From contig NZ_JACAPG010000008.1 of the NCBI RefSeq assembly GCF_013385825.1, forward strand, positions 310,001-374,000: a stretch of 64,000 nucleotides of DNA, written 5' to 3'. Positions 57,520-64,000 of this stretch are shown piece by piece. The notes beneath the pieces were generated by a model. It made no database searches. It was not told the origin of the DNA and saw only the letters and a list, made by a program, of their open reading frames with translations. The position numbers and the translations under genes were made by a program. Within the stretch, counting starts at the first letter, position 1, and each line of letters opens with the position of its first letter. Source of the DNA: Pseudomonas reactans. GTDB lineage: Bacteria; Pseudomonadota; Gammaproteobacteria; Pseudomonadales; Pseudomonadaceae.

Positions 57520-57873
57520 TTGGACAGAGTGTTTATCGAAGGCCTGGAAGTCGACACCGTGATCGGGGCCTACGACTGGGAGCGCGGAATCCGCCAATGC
57601 CTGCGCCTGGACCTGAGCTTTGCCTGGGATAACCGCCCGGCTGCGGCCGGTGATGACCTGACGTTGGCGCTGGATTACGCCAGTGTATCCGCGCGTATCC
57701 AGGCCTTTGCCGAGCAATCCCAGTACCAACTGGTGGAAACCTTTGCCGAGCGCTTGGCCGAAGTATTGATGAGTGAATTCCAGATTCCCTGGTTGCACCT
57801 CAAACTGACCAAGCCAGGCGCCGTACCGGCGGCCAAGGGTGTGGGCGTGGAGATCGAGCGCGGATGCCGCTAA
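57520..57873 (+). CDS. folB: Dihydroneopterin aldolase
   Basis: FolB cleaves 7,8-dihydroneopterin to 6-hydroxymethyl-dihydropterin in folate synthesis. The 117-residue protein has [19 protein letters not shown] (with catalytic Glu/Tyr region), [10 protein letters not shown] and the Lys in [21 protein letters not shown] use TTG at 57520 because GGAG lies eight bases before it and [11 protein letters not shown] is the usual start. It overlaps folK by ten bases. Confidence 0.95.
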   Translation: MDRVFIEGLEVDTVIGAYDWERGIRQCLRLDLSFAWDNRPAAAGDDLTLALDYASVSARIQAFAEQSQYQLVETFAERLAEVLMSEFQIPWLHLKLTKPGAVPAAKGVGVEIERGCR

Positions 57874-58382
57874 CTCAGGTTTACCTAGGTCTAGGCAGCA
57901 ATATCGAGCGCGAGTCTCACCTCTGCGCTGGCCTGGATGCGCTGGCGGGTTTTTTGACGGATGTGCGCTGTTCAGCGGTGTTTGAAAGCCAGCCGGTGGG
58001 CATCAAGAGCGGGCCGTTCTTCAATCTGGTGGTGTCGGCCTACACCGATCTGTCGCTGATGGAGTTGGACCGCCGGTTGAAATTCATCGAGGCGGATAAT
58101 GGTCGTTATGCGCCGGATCGCAAGGGCTTGCCGCTGGATATCGATGTGCTGTTGTATGGCGATCTGGTGGGTAACTTCGATGGTTTGATCCTGCCGCGTG
58201 CAGAAATCCTCAAGAACGCGTTTGTGCTGTGGCCGCTGTCGTTGATGGCGCCGGAACGTGTGCACCCTGAGGCGGGCAAGACGTTGGCCGAGTTGTGGCG
58301 CGAGGCGCAGATTGACCAGGTGCTGGCGCCTGTCGCATTTGAATGGCAAGGCCAGCAACTCACGCCGAACATTTTCCTGTAG
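57864..58382 (+). CDS. folK: 2-amino-4-hydroxy-6-hydroxymethyldihydropteridine diphosphokinase
   Basis: FolK transfers pyrophosphate from ATP to the FolB product. The 172-residue protein has VYLGLGSNIERESHL at the start and the metal-binding DRKGLPLDIDVLLYGDL (about 89-105), with PRAEILKNAFVLWPL. It is slightly longer than the usual ~160. Its TAG stop lies inside the first arm of a REP element. Confidence 0.95.
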   Translation: MPLTQVYLGLGSNIERESHLCAGLDALAGFLTDVRCSAVFESQPVGIKSGPFFNLVVSAYTDLSLMELDRRLKFIEADNGRYAPDRKGLPLDIDVLLYGDLVGNFDGLILPRAEILKNAFVLWPLSLMAPERVHPEAGKTLAELWREAQIDQVLAPVAFEWQGQQLTPNIFL

Positions 58383-58445
58383 GAGCTGGCTTGCCGGCGA
58401 TGGCGTTCCTGAGGTCGCTATCGCCGGCAAGCCGGGCTCCTACAG
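58378..58445. repeat. REP doublet joining the 3' ends of folK and cca
   Basis: CTGTAGGAGCTGGCTTGCCG starts at 58377 and the inverse CGCCGGCAAGCCGGGCTCCT ends with ACAG near 58445. The TAG in each CTGTAGGAGC arm is the stop codon of folK (plus strand, 58380-58382) and of cca (minus strand, 58440-58442). Confidence 0.92.
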
Positions 58446-59669
58446 TGCGTGGCTTTCTTTGTAGATTTTTAGGGCCTTGAGCCTTTCGCGCTTGAGCGCT
58501 TCGCCCAGTTCCGGGCCTTTGAAGCCTTTCTCCAGCAAAGGCGCCACCGCGACTTCGCGGGCAACCTTCGCGGCCCCGCGCAAGTAATCCGCTTGTGGAT
58601 AACTTCTCTGCTCCAGACCCTTGCGGCCTCGGGCGTCCATTTCGCAAGCGACCACGAACTCTTCAAAGCGCTGCGGCCGACGGTAAACGTCGAAGCTTTG
58701 CAGCAACTCCAGCAATGTCGAGGCTTTCAGCTCCAGTGCACGATGACCGTGGGTGTGATACTGGCCCACCAGCAACGCCAACTCCTGGCAATCCCTTGGC
58801 ACCTTGAAGCGTTCGTTGACGGCCTTGATCAGCTTCAAACCCCGCTGTTCATGGGCGATGTGCTGCGGCAACTTATCCACAGGCGTCGTGCCTTTGCCCA
58901 GGTCGTGCAGCAGGCAGGCCCAGCGCACGGTAAGGGGCTGCTGGTGCAAGGCCGCTTGTTCCAGCACGCTCAAGGTGTGAATGCCGGTGTCGATTTCCGG
59001 GTGATGGGCTTCGGGTTGTGGGACGCCGAACAGGGCATTCACTTCTGGCATCAAGGTTTTCAGTGCATCGCAGTCGCGCAGTACCTGGATGAACACGTGG
59101 GGTTGGTCTTCCATCAGTGCGCGGGAGATTTCTTTCCAACTGCGCTCGGGCGTCAGCGCCTCCAGTTCGCCGGATTCGCTGAGCTGGCGCATCAGTTCAA
59201 GTGTTTCTGATGCGACGGTAAACCCCAGTGCCGCGTAACGTGCGGCGAAGCGTGCAACACGCAACACTCGCAGGGGATCTTCGGCGAACGCCGGAGAAAC
59301 ATGGCGCAGAACGCGGGCTTCAAGATCTCGCTGACCGTGATAAGGGTCGGTCAAGTTACCGTCGTCGTCTTCCGCCATAGCATTAATGGTCAGGTCGCGG
59401 CGAATCAGGTCTTCTTCCAGCGTCACCTCGGGGCTGGCGTGAAAAACAAAGCCGCCGTAACCCCGGCCGCTTTTGCGTTCGGTGCGGGCGAGGGCGTACT
59501 CATCTCCGTTTCGCGGGTCGAGGAACACCGGAAAGTCAGAGCCCACTGGTTTATAACCGTCGGCGAGCATTTCTTCAGCAGTCGCACCCACGACAACACG
59601 GTCAATATCGGTGACCGGGATGCCCAGCAGGCGATCCCGCACCGCACCGCCGACTTTGTAGATTTTCAT
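58440..59669 (-). CDS. cca: tRNA nucleotidyltransferase (CCA-adding enzyme)
   Basis: The enzyme adds or repairs the 3' CCA of tRNAs without a template. The 409-residue class II protein has [20 protein letters not shown] (GGAVRD) and DIDRVVVG with the DxD-type acid residues, [28 protein letters not shown] and an HD domain ([11 protein letters not shown]). Its length matches the E. coli enzyme. The GGAGG ribosome site seven bases before the ATG is inside the terminator hairpin of the upstream spoVR gene. Its stop comes from a REP arm. Confidence 0.97.
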   Translation of the reverse strand: MKIYKVGGAVRDRLLGIPVTDIDRVVVGATAEEMLADGYKPVGSDFPVFLDPRNGDEYALARTERKSGRGYGGFVFHASPEVTLEEDLIRRDLTINAMAEDDDGNLTDPYHGQRDLEARVLRHVSPAFAEDPLRVLRVARFAARYAALGFTVASETLELMRQLSESGELEALTPERSWKEISRALMEDQPHVFIQVLRDCDALKTLMPEVNALFGVPQPEAHHPEIDTGIHTLSVLEQAALHQQPLTVRWACLLHDLGKGTTPVDKLPQHIAHEQRGLKLIKAVNERFKVPRDCQELALLVGQYHTHGHRALELKASTLLELLQSFDVYRRPQRFEEFVVACEMDARGRKGLEQRSYPQADYLRGAAKVAREVAVAPLLEKGFKGPELGEALKRERLKALKIYKESHAL

Positions 59670-59670
59670 G

Positions 59671-59726
59671 AAAAAGCCTCCATTAGCGGCACAGGATACC
59701 GCCTGTGCCTGGCCAATGGAGGCTTT
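59671..59726 (-). terminator. Nested terminator of the spoVR operon that covers the cca ribosome site
   Basis: AAAGCCTCCATT (59673-59684) and AATGGAGGCTTT (59715-59726) form a perfect 12-base stem. An inner stem GGCACAGG/CCTGTGCC (59688-59695 with 59702-59709) stacks within it, and the minus strand ends in TTTTT. The distal arm on the minus strand holds GGAGG (59677-59681), the only good ribosome site of cca, whose ATG is seven bases further. Confidence 0.9.
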
Positions 59727-59732
59727 GCTGCT

Positions 59733-61298
59733 TCAGAGGTGAACGACGGCCAGGTCCAGGCGGCCGTAGTCGTTGTCGTTGTGATCGGTACGCGGTGGCA
59801 CGTGGTGGGTTTTCATCACTTGGTCGCCCTGCAGGGTTTCCAGGTGGATATCAAAGCCCCAAAGCCTGTGCAGGTGTTTGAGCACTTCCTCGGTGGACTC
59901 GCCCAGGGGTTTGCGGTCGTGCTGCTGGTGACGCAAGGTCAGCGAGCGGTCGCCGCGCACATCGATGCTGTAGATCTGCACGTTGGGCTCGCGGTTGCCT
60001 AGGTTGTACTGCGCTGCCAGGGTTTCGCGAATGGTGCGGTAGCCGGGTTCATCGTGGATGGCCGGTACCACCAGGTCATCCTTGAGGTCATCATCGAGAA
60101 TGCTGAACAGTTTCAGGTCGCGAATCACCTGCGGTGACAGGTACTGCAGGATAAAACTCTCGTCCTTGAAGCTGCTCATGGCGAACTTGATGGTGGACAG
60201 CCAATCGCTGCCGGCGATTTCCGGGAACCAGCGGCGGTCCTCCTCGGTGGGGTGTTCACACATGCGCCGGATGTCGCGGTACATGGCGAAACCCAAGGCA
60301 TAGGGGTTGATGCCGTTGTAGTAAGGGCTGTCGAAGCCGGGCTGGAACACCACGCTGGTGTGGGAGGTGAGGAACTCCATCATGAAGCCGTCGGTCACCA
60401 GGCCTTCGTCATACAGGTCGTTCATCAGTGTGTAGTGCCAGAACGTCGCCCAGCCTTCGTTCATCACCTGGGTCTGGCGCTGTGGATAAAAGTACTGGGC
60501 GATCTTACGCACAATACGCACGATTTCACGCTGCCAGGGTTCCAACAGCGGCGCGTGTTTTTCCAGGAAATACAGGATGTTTTCCTGAGGTTCGGCGGGG
60601 AAGCGTGCATTGTCCTTATCGCTGTTCTTGCCGGTTTTTTTCGGAATGGTGCGCCACAGGTCGTTGATCTGTTTCTGCAGGTGTTCCTCGCGCTCCTTCT
60701 GGCGCAGGCGTTCTTCCTCGGCCGAGATTGGATACGGGCGTTTGTAGCGGTCGACGCCGTAGTTCATCAGCGCATGGCAGGAATCGAGCAGGTCTTCCAC
60801 CGCATCGATGCCGTGGCGCTCTTCGCATTGCATGATGTACTGCTTGGCGAACACCAGGTAATCGATGATCGAACTGGCGTCGGTCCAGGTGCGGAACAGG
60901 TAGTTGCCCTTGAAGAAGCTGTTATGCCCATAGCAGGCATGCGCCACTACCAACGCCTGCATGCAGATGGTGTTCTCTTCCATCAGGTAGGCGATGCACG
61001 GGTCGGAGTTGATCACGATTTCGTACGCCAGGCCCATCTGGCCCCGGGTATAGGACTTTTCGGTGCTGAGGAAGTGTTTGCCGTAGGACCAATGGTGATA
61101 ACCCAGCGGCATGCCGACCGAGGCGTAGGCATCCATCATCTGCTCGGCGGTGATCACTTCGATCTGGTTGGGGTAGGTGTCCAGGGCATAACCCGCCGCA
61201 ATGCGGCTGATTTCCCGGTCATAGGCCTGGATCAGTTCAAAGGTCCACTCGGAACCCGTGGAGATCGGTTGGCGTCTTTGCTCTTTTTTGGCGGTCAT
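59733..61298 (-). CDS. SpoVR-family protein
   Basis: The 521-residue protein (E. coli YcgB-like) has [20 protein letters not shown] near the start, [20 protein letters not shown] (about 118), [20 protein letters not shown] (about 278) and ELEGYR-type central blocks including [18 protein letters not shown]. Its biochemical role is unknown; in Bacillus SpoVR affects spore cortex. In proteobacteria it is stably linked to yeaG-yeaH, and all three are tied to sigma-S or nitrogen stress. It overlaps yeaH by four bases and ends at a strong terminator. Confidence 0.95.
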   Translation of the reverse strand: MTAKKEQRRQPISTGSEWTFELIQAYDREISRIAAGYALDTYPNQIEVITAEQMMDAYASVGMPLGYHHWSYGKHFLSTEKSYTRGQMGLAYEIVINSDPCIAYLMEENTICMQALVVAHACYGHNSFFKGNYLFRTWTDASSIIDYLVFAKQYIMQCEERHGIDAVEDLLDSCHALMNYGVDRYKRPYPISAEEERLRQKEREEHLQKQINDLWRTIPKKTGKNSDKDNARFPAEPQENILYFLEKHAPLLEPWQREIVRIVRKIAQYFYPQRQTQVMNEGWATFWHYTLMNDLYDEGLVTDGFMMEFLTSHTSVVFQPGFDSPYYNGINPYALGFAMYRDIRRMCEHPTEEDRRWFPEIAGSDWLSTIKFAMSSFKDESFILQYLSPQVIRDLKLFSILDDDLKDDLVVPAIHDEPGYRTIRETLAAQYNLGNREPNVQIYSIDVRGDRSLTLRHQQHDRKPLGESTEEVLKHLHRLWGFDIHLETLQGDQVMKTHHVPPRTDHNDNDYGRLDLAVVHL

Positions 61299-62566
61299 GT
61301 CACTAACCTGCGCTGGAAGAGTTCACGGAAGACCGGGTAGATATCGCCGGCCGAGACCAGTTGCTGCTGGACGAACGTGTCGGCAAAGGCTTCGCCGATG
61401 CGCTCGTATTCGAACCACAGGGCCTGGTGCTCACGGGGGGTGATTTCAACATAAGTGTAGTACTGCACGAACGGCATGATCTGATTGATCAGGATGTCAC
61501 GGCAGATTGGGGAGTCGTCGTTCCAGTTGTCACCGTCCGAGGCCTGGGCGGCGTAGATGTTCCATTCGTTGGCCGGGTAGCGCTCGGCCATGATCTCCTG
61601 CATCAGCTTCAAGGCGCTGGAAACGATGGTGCCGCCGGTTTCCCGCGAATAGAAGAATTCCTCTTCATCGACTTCCCGGGCGCTGGTGTGGTGGCGGATG
61701 AACACGACGTCGATCTTGTCGTAGTTCCGCTTCAGGAACAGGTACAACAGAATGAAGAAGCGCTTGGCGATGTCCTTGGTGGCTTGGGTCATGGAGCCCG
61801 ACACGTCCATCAGGCAGAACATCACCGCCTTGGAGCTGGGGTTGGGTTGTTTGACCAGCAGGTTGTATTTCAAGTCGAAGGTGTCGAGGAACGGCACGCG
61901 GTGAATGCGCGCGCTGAGTTTCTCGATTTCTGCCTCGATTTTCTGGATATCGCCGAAGTTGTCCGGTTCTTCGCGCTTCAAGCGCGTTAATTCTTCCTTG
62001 GCTTCCTTCAACTTGGCGCGGCTGCTGCCGGACAGGGCGATACGCCGGGCATGGGCCGAGCGCAGGGTACGGATGATGTTGATGCGGGACGGGTTGCCCT
62101 CGTTGCTGATCCCGGCGCGTACGGTCTTGAAGGTGTCGGTGCCGGTCAGGTTGCGTTTGACCAGGTTGGGCAGTTCCAGGTCTTCGAACATGAATTCGAG
62201 GAATTCTTCCTGGGTGATCTGGAACACGAACTCATCCATGCCTTCGCCGGAATTGCCCGCCTTGCCCGGGCCTTTACCGCCACCACCACCTTGGGGGCGC
62301 TGGATATGTTCGCCAGTGGTGAATTCCTTGTTGCCGGGATGAACGACGGTCTGTTTGCCGCCCCGGCCGTGGTGCAGCACCGGTTCGTCGATGTCCCGTC
62401 CGGGGATGCTGATTTGCTCGCCATGCTCCATATCGGTAATAGAACGGCGGCTGACGGCCTCTTCGACGGCCTTTTTGATGTGGTCACGGTAACGCCGCAG
62501 GAAACGCTGACGGTTTACCGTGCTCTTGTTCTTGCCATTGAGGCGTCGGTCGATCACATAGCTCAT
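61295..62566 (-). CDS. yeaH: YeaH-family DUF444 protein with von Willebrand A-type fold
   Basis: The 423-residue protein starts [20 protein letters not shown] and carries a Gly-rich segment ([19 protein letters not shown]) and a C-terminal VWA-like domain with a MIDAS-type motif in [18 protein letters not shown] (about residue 245). Its partner is the kinase YeaG (PrkA) encoded upstream, from which it is separated by 113 bases. The function is undefined. The ATG at 62566 agrees with the family; an eight-codon extension is unlikely. Confidence 0.95.
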   Translation of the reverse strand: MSYVIDRRLNGKNKSTVNRQRFLRRYRDHIKKAVEEAVSRRSITDMEHGEQISIPGRDIDEPVLHHGRGGKQTVVHPGNKEFTTGEHIQRPQGGGGGKGPGKAGNSGEGMDEFVFQITQEEFLEFMFEDLELPNLVKRNLTGTDTFKTVRAGISNEGNPSRINIIRTLRSAHARRIALSGSSRAKLKEAKEELTRLKREEPDNFGDIQKIEAEIEKLSARIHRVPFLDTFDLKYNLLVKQPNPSSKAVMFCLMDVSGSMTQATKDIAKRFFILLYLFLKRNYDKIDVVFIRHHTSAREVDEEEFFYSRETGGTIVSSALKLMQEIMAERYPANEWNIYAAQASDGDNWNDDSPICRDILINQIMPFVQYYTYVEITPREHQALWFEYERIGEAFADTFVQQQLVSAGDIYPVFRELFQRRLVT

Positions 62567-62584
62567 GGGGAGCCCTCCGGGCAG

Positions 62585-62625
62585 CTTCACGTTACAAGCT
62601 TCAAGCCGCGAGCTGGAAGCTTAGA
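62585..62625. other. Imperfect palindrome between yeaG and yeaH
   Basis: AAGCTTCAAGCCGCGAGCTG and GGAAGCTT nearby form an imperfect inverted repeat (AAGCTTC ... GAAGCTT, about 62596-62621). It is in the 113-base gap inside the operon and may be an RNA-processing or transcript-stabilising structure, or a worn repeat. Confidence 0.4.
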
Positions 62626-62679
62626 GACAAGCGGTCAGCTGCCAGGCCAGTGGCCCGGCAGTGCACGCCTGTCGCTGCC

Positions 62680-64000
62680 TTACTGCGATTTGCGAACCCG
62701 CAGGTACCACTCGGAGAGCAGCCGTACCTGTTTGTCGGTGTAGCCGCGCTCGACCATGCGTGTGACGAAGTCGTTGTGTTTTTGCTGATCCTCCTTGCTG
62801 GCCTTGGCGTTGAAGCTGATGACCGGCAGCAGGTCCTCGGTGTTGGAGAACATTTTTTTCTCGATGACCACGCGCAGCTTCTCGTAGCTGAGCCAGGTCG
62901 GGTTCTTGCCGTTGTTGTTGGCGCGGGCGCGCAGCACGAAGTTGACGATTTCGTTGCGGAAATCCTTCGGATTGCTGATGCCGGCCGGTTTCTCGATTTT
63001 TTCGAGTTCCTCGTTGAGGGCCACGCGGTTGAGGATCTCGCCGGTTTCCGGGTCGCGGTATTCCTGGTCCTGAATCCAGAAGTCGGCGTACAGCACGTAG
63101 CGGTCGAAGATGTTCTGGCCGTACTCGCTGTAGGACTCCAGGTACGCGGTCTGGATTTCCTTGCCGATGAACTCGATGTAGCGCGGTGCCAGGTATTCCT
63201 TGAGGAAACGCAGGTAGCGTTCGCGGGTTTCGGCCTGGAATTGTTCCTGTTCGATCTGCTGTTCCAGCACGTAAAGCAAGTGCACCGGGTTGGCCGCAAT
63301 CTCGTGTGGGTCGAAGTTGAAGACCTTGGACAGGATCTTGAACGCAAAGCGCGTCGACAAACCGTTCATGCCTTCATCCACACCGGCGGTGTCGCGGTAC
63401 TCCTGGATCGATTTGGCCTTGGGATCGGTATCCTTGAGGTTTTCGCCGTCGTACACGCGCATCTTCGAATAGATGTTCGAGTTCTCCGGCTCCTTGAGGC
63501 GCGACAACACGGTGAATTGGGCAAGCATCTTCAGGGTGTCGGGCGCGCAATGGGCCTTGGCCAGCGAACTGTTGAACAGCAATTTGTCGTAGATCTTGAT
63601 TTCATCGCTGACCCGCAGGCAGTAGGGCACCTTGACGATATAGATCCGGTCGATGAAGGCTTCGTTGTTCTTGTTGTTGCGGAAGGTGTGCCACTCCGAT
63701 TCGTTGGAGTGCGCCAGCAGGATCCCGGTGAACGGAATCGCGCCCAGGCCTTCGGTGCTGTTGTAGTTGCCTTCCTGGGTGGCGGTGAGCAGTGGGTGCA
63801 GCACCTTGATCGGTGCCTTGAACATCTCCACGAACTCCATCAGGCCCTGGTTGGCCCGGCATAGCGCGCCCGAGTAGCTGTAGGCGTCGGCGTCGTTCTG
63901 TGGGAATTCTTCAAGCTTGCGGATATCGACCTTGCCCACCAGCGCCGAGATGTCCTGGTTGTTCTCGTCGCCCGGCTCGGTCTTGGCCACGCCGATCTGG
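62680..64000 (-). CDS. yeaG: YeaG/PrkA serine protein kinase, C-terminal part (cut by window edge)
   Basis: Only the C-terminal 440 or so residues of the ~640-residue protein are in the window; the frame is open to base 64000, so the GTG near 63990 is not the true start. Visible blocks are GLMEFVEMFKAPIKVLHPLL, TEGLGAIPFTGILLAHSNES, LSTRFAFKILSKVFNFDPHE and TWLSYEKLRVVIEKKMF; the AAA+ P-loop is outside. PrkA is a stress-related Ser kinase or AAA+ ATPase. It begins the yeaG-yeaH-spoVR cluster. Confidence 0.95.
   Translation of the reverse strand, partial: QIGVAKTEPGDENNQDISALVGKVDIRKLEEFPQNDADAYSYSGALCRANQGLMEFVEMFKAPIKVLHPLLTATQEGNYNSTEGLGAIPFTGILLAHSNESEWHTFRNNKNNEAFIDRIYIVKVPYCLRVSDEIKIYDKLLFNSSLAKAHCAPDTLKMLAQFTVLSRLKEPENSNIYSKMRVYDGENLKDTDPKAKSIQEYRDTAGVDEGMNGLSTRFAFKILSKVFNFDPHEIAANPVHLLYVLEQQIEQEQFQAETRERYLRFLKEYLAPRYIEFIGKEIQTAYLESYSEYGQNIFDRYVLYADFWIQDQEYRDPETGEILNRVALNEELEKIEKPAGISNPKDFRNEIVNFVLRARANNNGKNPTWLSYEKLRVVIEKKMFSNTEDLLPVISFNAKASKEDQQKHNDFVTRMVERGYTDKQVRLLSEWYLRVRKSQ

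Overview
The window is chromosomal DNA of a Pseudomonas, most likely of the P. fluorescens group. The gene order follows, with small changes, the order I remember for P. putida KT2440 (ferrichrome receptor to the yeaG-yeaH-spoVR cluster, through glcB, bio, rsmY, pqq, davAB, rpoD-dnaG-rpsU) and in part P. aeruginosa PAO1. Five doublets of the short palindromic Pseudomonas repeat (core TAGGAGCGAGCTTGCTCGCG and a CCGGCTTGCCGG variant), high GC and the housekeeping content agree. I see no insertion sequence, prophage, CRISPR array or replication origin.

Layout. 1-7.5 kb: an iron-siderophore locus on the minus strand (ECF sigma factor, FecR-type anti-sigma factor, ferrichrome-type TonB receptor, start of a PepSY membrane protein). 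A 937-codon gene fusing an acyltransferase domain to an acyl-CoA-oxidase-like domain is inserted between the FecR gene and the receptor. 7.5-20.3 kb: exonuclease/CBS signalling pair, response regulator, an orphan gene, glcB, a GcvR-like ACT protein, rarD, srkA, a PhoX-type phosphatase, modE, comF. 20.4-24.9 kb: the overlapping bioBFHCD operon behind a BirA-type operator. 25-32.7 kb: three paralogous 600-residue acyl-CoA dehydrogenases with a diguanylate cyclase gene among them; the first has tandem PsrA-type boxes over its promoter. 32.7-33 kb: the untranslated regulator RNA RsmY with a perfect GacA upstream box. 33-36.5 kb: LysR regulator, class III aminotransferase, a RelE/HigB-type toxin-antitoxin pair, a Pmp3 peptide. 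36.5-42.2 kb: pqqFABCDE. 42.2-45.4 kb: davA/davB lysine catabolism and an Lrp-type regulator. 45.5-47.2 kb: VOC protein, an AT-rich orphan patch and a tRNA-Ile(CAU) gene. 47.2-55.6 kb: rmcA-like c-di-GMP protein, rpoD, dnaG, rpsU. 55.8-64 kb: tsaD, plsY, folB-folK, cca, spoVR-yeaH-yeaG (the last cut by the window end).

Themes. Regulation can be read directly at several places: a Fur-like box before the sigma factor, BirA before bioB, PsrA before the first dehydrogenase, an RccR-like palindrome before glcB, a GacA box before rsmY, a palindrome before the toxin gene, an attenuator between pqqA and pqqB, and a terminator hairpin between spoVR and cca that contains the cca ribosome binding site. 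The least ordinary gene is the acyltransferase/oxidase-like fusion inside the siderophore signalling operon: it is absent from the corresponding loci I know, and its oxidase-like half appears to lack the catalytic glutamate.
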